Below, one piece after another: positions 20,665 through 20,735 of a stretch of DNA of 20,735 bases. This DNA is from Deltaproteobacteria bacterium (GTDB lineage: Bacteria > Desulfobacterota > Binatia > UBA9968), in NCBI GenBank assembly GCA_023250495.1, contig JAHFAP010000024.1:1-20735 (forward strand). The letters run 5' to 3'. The translations under genes were made by a program, and so were the position numbers. How positions within the stretch are numbered: position 1 is the first letter of the stretch; each line of letters starts with the position of its first letter. The notes under the pieces were generated by a model that made no database searches, was not told the origin of the DNA, and saw nothing but the letters and a program-made list of their open reading frames with translations.

Positions 20665-20735
20665 ATGGGACAAAACTATGAACAACTTTCATTGGAAGAA
20701 CGTTGCACGATTGCCCGGTATAGCCAAGCCGGGAA
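20665..20735 (+). mobile_element. IS30-family transposase, first codons only
   Basis: The ATG at 20665 opens a frame reading MGQNYEQLSLEERCTIARYS and continuing to the window edge. This matches the N-terminal helix-turn-helix start of IS30-family transposases (xxYxQLSxEER), which bind the element's inverted repeats before cutting and joining DNA. Only 23 codons are visible, so intactness cannot be judged. The insertion sequence sits directly behind the carboxylase operon and the dRS3-like hairpin. Confidence 0.8.

Noticed and set aside
1..20735. CRISPR array, tRNA or rRNA genes
   Set aside because: No evenly spaced repeat-spacer pattern, cloverleaf or rRNA-like sequence was seen on either strand by eye; repeats found are inverted or simple tandem pairs.

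Overview
The window looks like a contig from an uncultured, GC-rich Gram-negative bacterium. The genes suggest a soil, sediment or groundwater lineage of the broad Deltaproteobacteria/Methylomirabilota/Rokubacteria/Binatota kind. This is inferred from the gene mix (orphan substrate-binding protein, 3-hydroxyisobutyrate-dehydrogenase-like enzyme, isochorismatase-like enzymes, amidohydrolase), lipoprotein and secretion signals, and the repeat families present; no rRNA or tRNA marker is in the window. Coding is dense and no gap exceeds 300 bases.

Layout. (1) 1-1123, minus strand: a cupin protein cut by the window edge and an orphan ABC ATPase. (2) 1203-3976, plus strand: a likely operon of a periplasmic substrate-binding protein, an NAD-binding beta-hydroxyacid-dehydrogenase-like protein and a cysteine-less isochorismatase-fold enzyme. 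(3) 3990-7924, minus strand: an AT-richer membrane protein, a VOC protein, then a tight operon (3-hydroxyanthranilate dioxygenase, ferritin-like protein, Rid-family protein), a 141-bp palindromic MITE-like element, and an exported coiled-coil protein with a putative M15-like C-terminus. (4) 8058-13039, plus strand: UvrD/Rep-type helicase, membrane-fused spermidine-synthase-like protein (ATGA overlap), metzincin lipoprotein (38-bp overlap), then a TrmJ-type tRNA methyltransferase. (5) 13040-15470: an accessory island, mostly on the minus strand and rich in repeats. It holds an orphan, apparently shortened DUF433 antitoxin, a solitary PD-(D/E)XK nuclease between 34-bp inverted repeats, two exact or near-exact tandem duplications, a coupled pair of tiny genes, and a HEPN protein overlapped by a small acidic partner. 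(6) 15534-20543, plus strand: a compact operon of biotin carrier protein, biotin carboxylase, a pyruvate-carboxylase-type carboxyltransferase, an amidohydrolase and a second cysteine-less isochorismatase-fold enzyme. (7) The right edge has a dRS3-like hairpin and the first codons of an IS30-type transposase.

How the genes may work together. Region 6 reads as a three-subunit biotin-dependent carboxylase of unknown substrate feeding, or fed by, an amidohydrolase/decarboxylase and an isochorismatase-like hydrolase. The dioxygenase plus Rid protein in region 3 recalls the 2-aminomuconate branch of nitrobenzoate/3-hydroxyanthranilate degradation. Region 5 looks like a toxin-antitoxin/defence-type hotspot between two conserved operons. 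The HEPN/acidic-partner pair and the inverted-repeat-flanked nuclease are the best candidates for undescribed systems.
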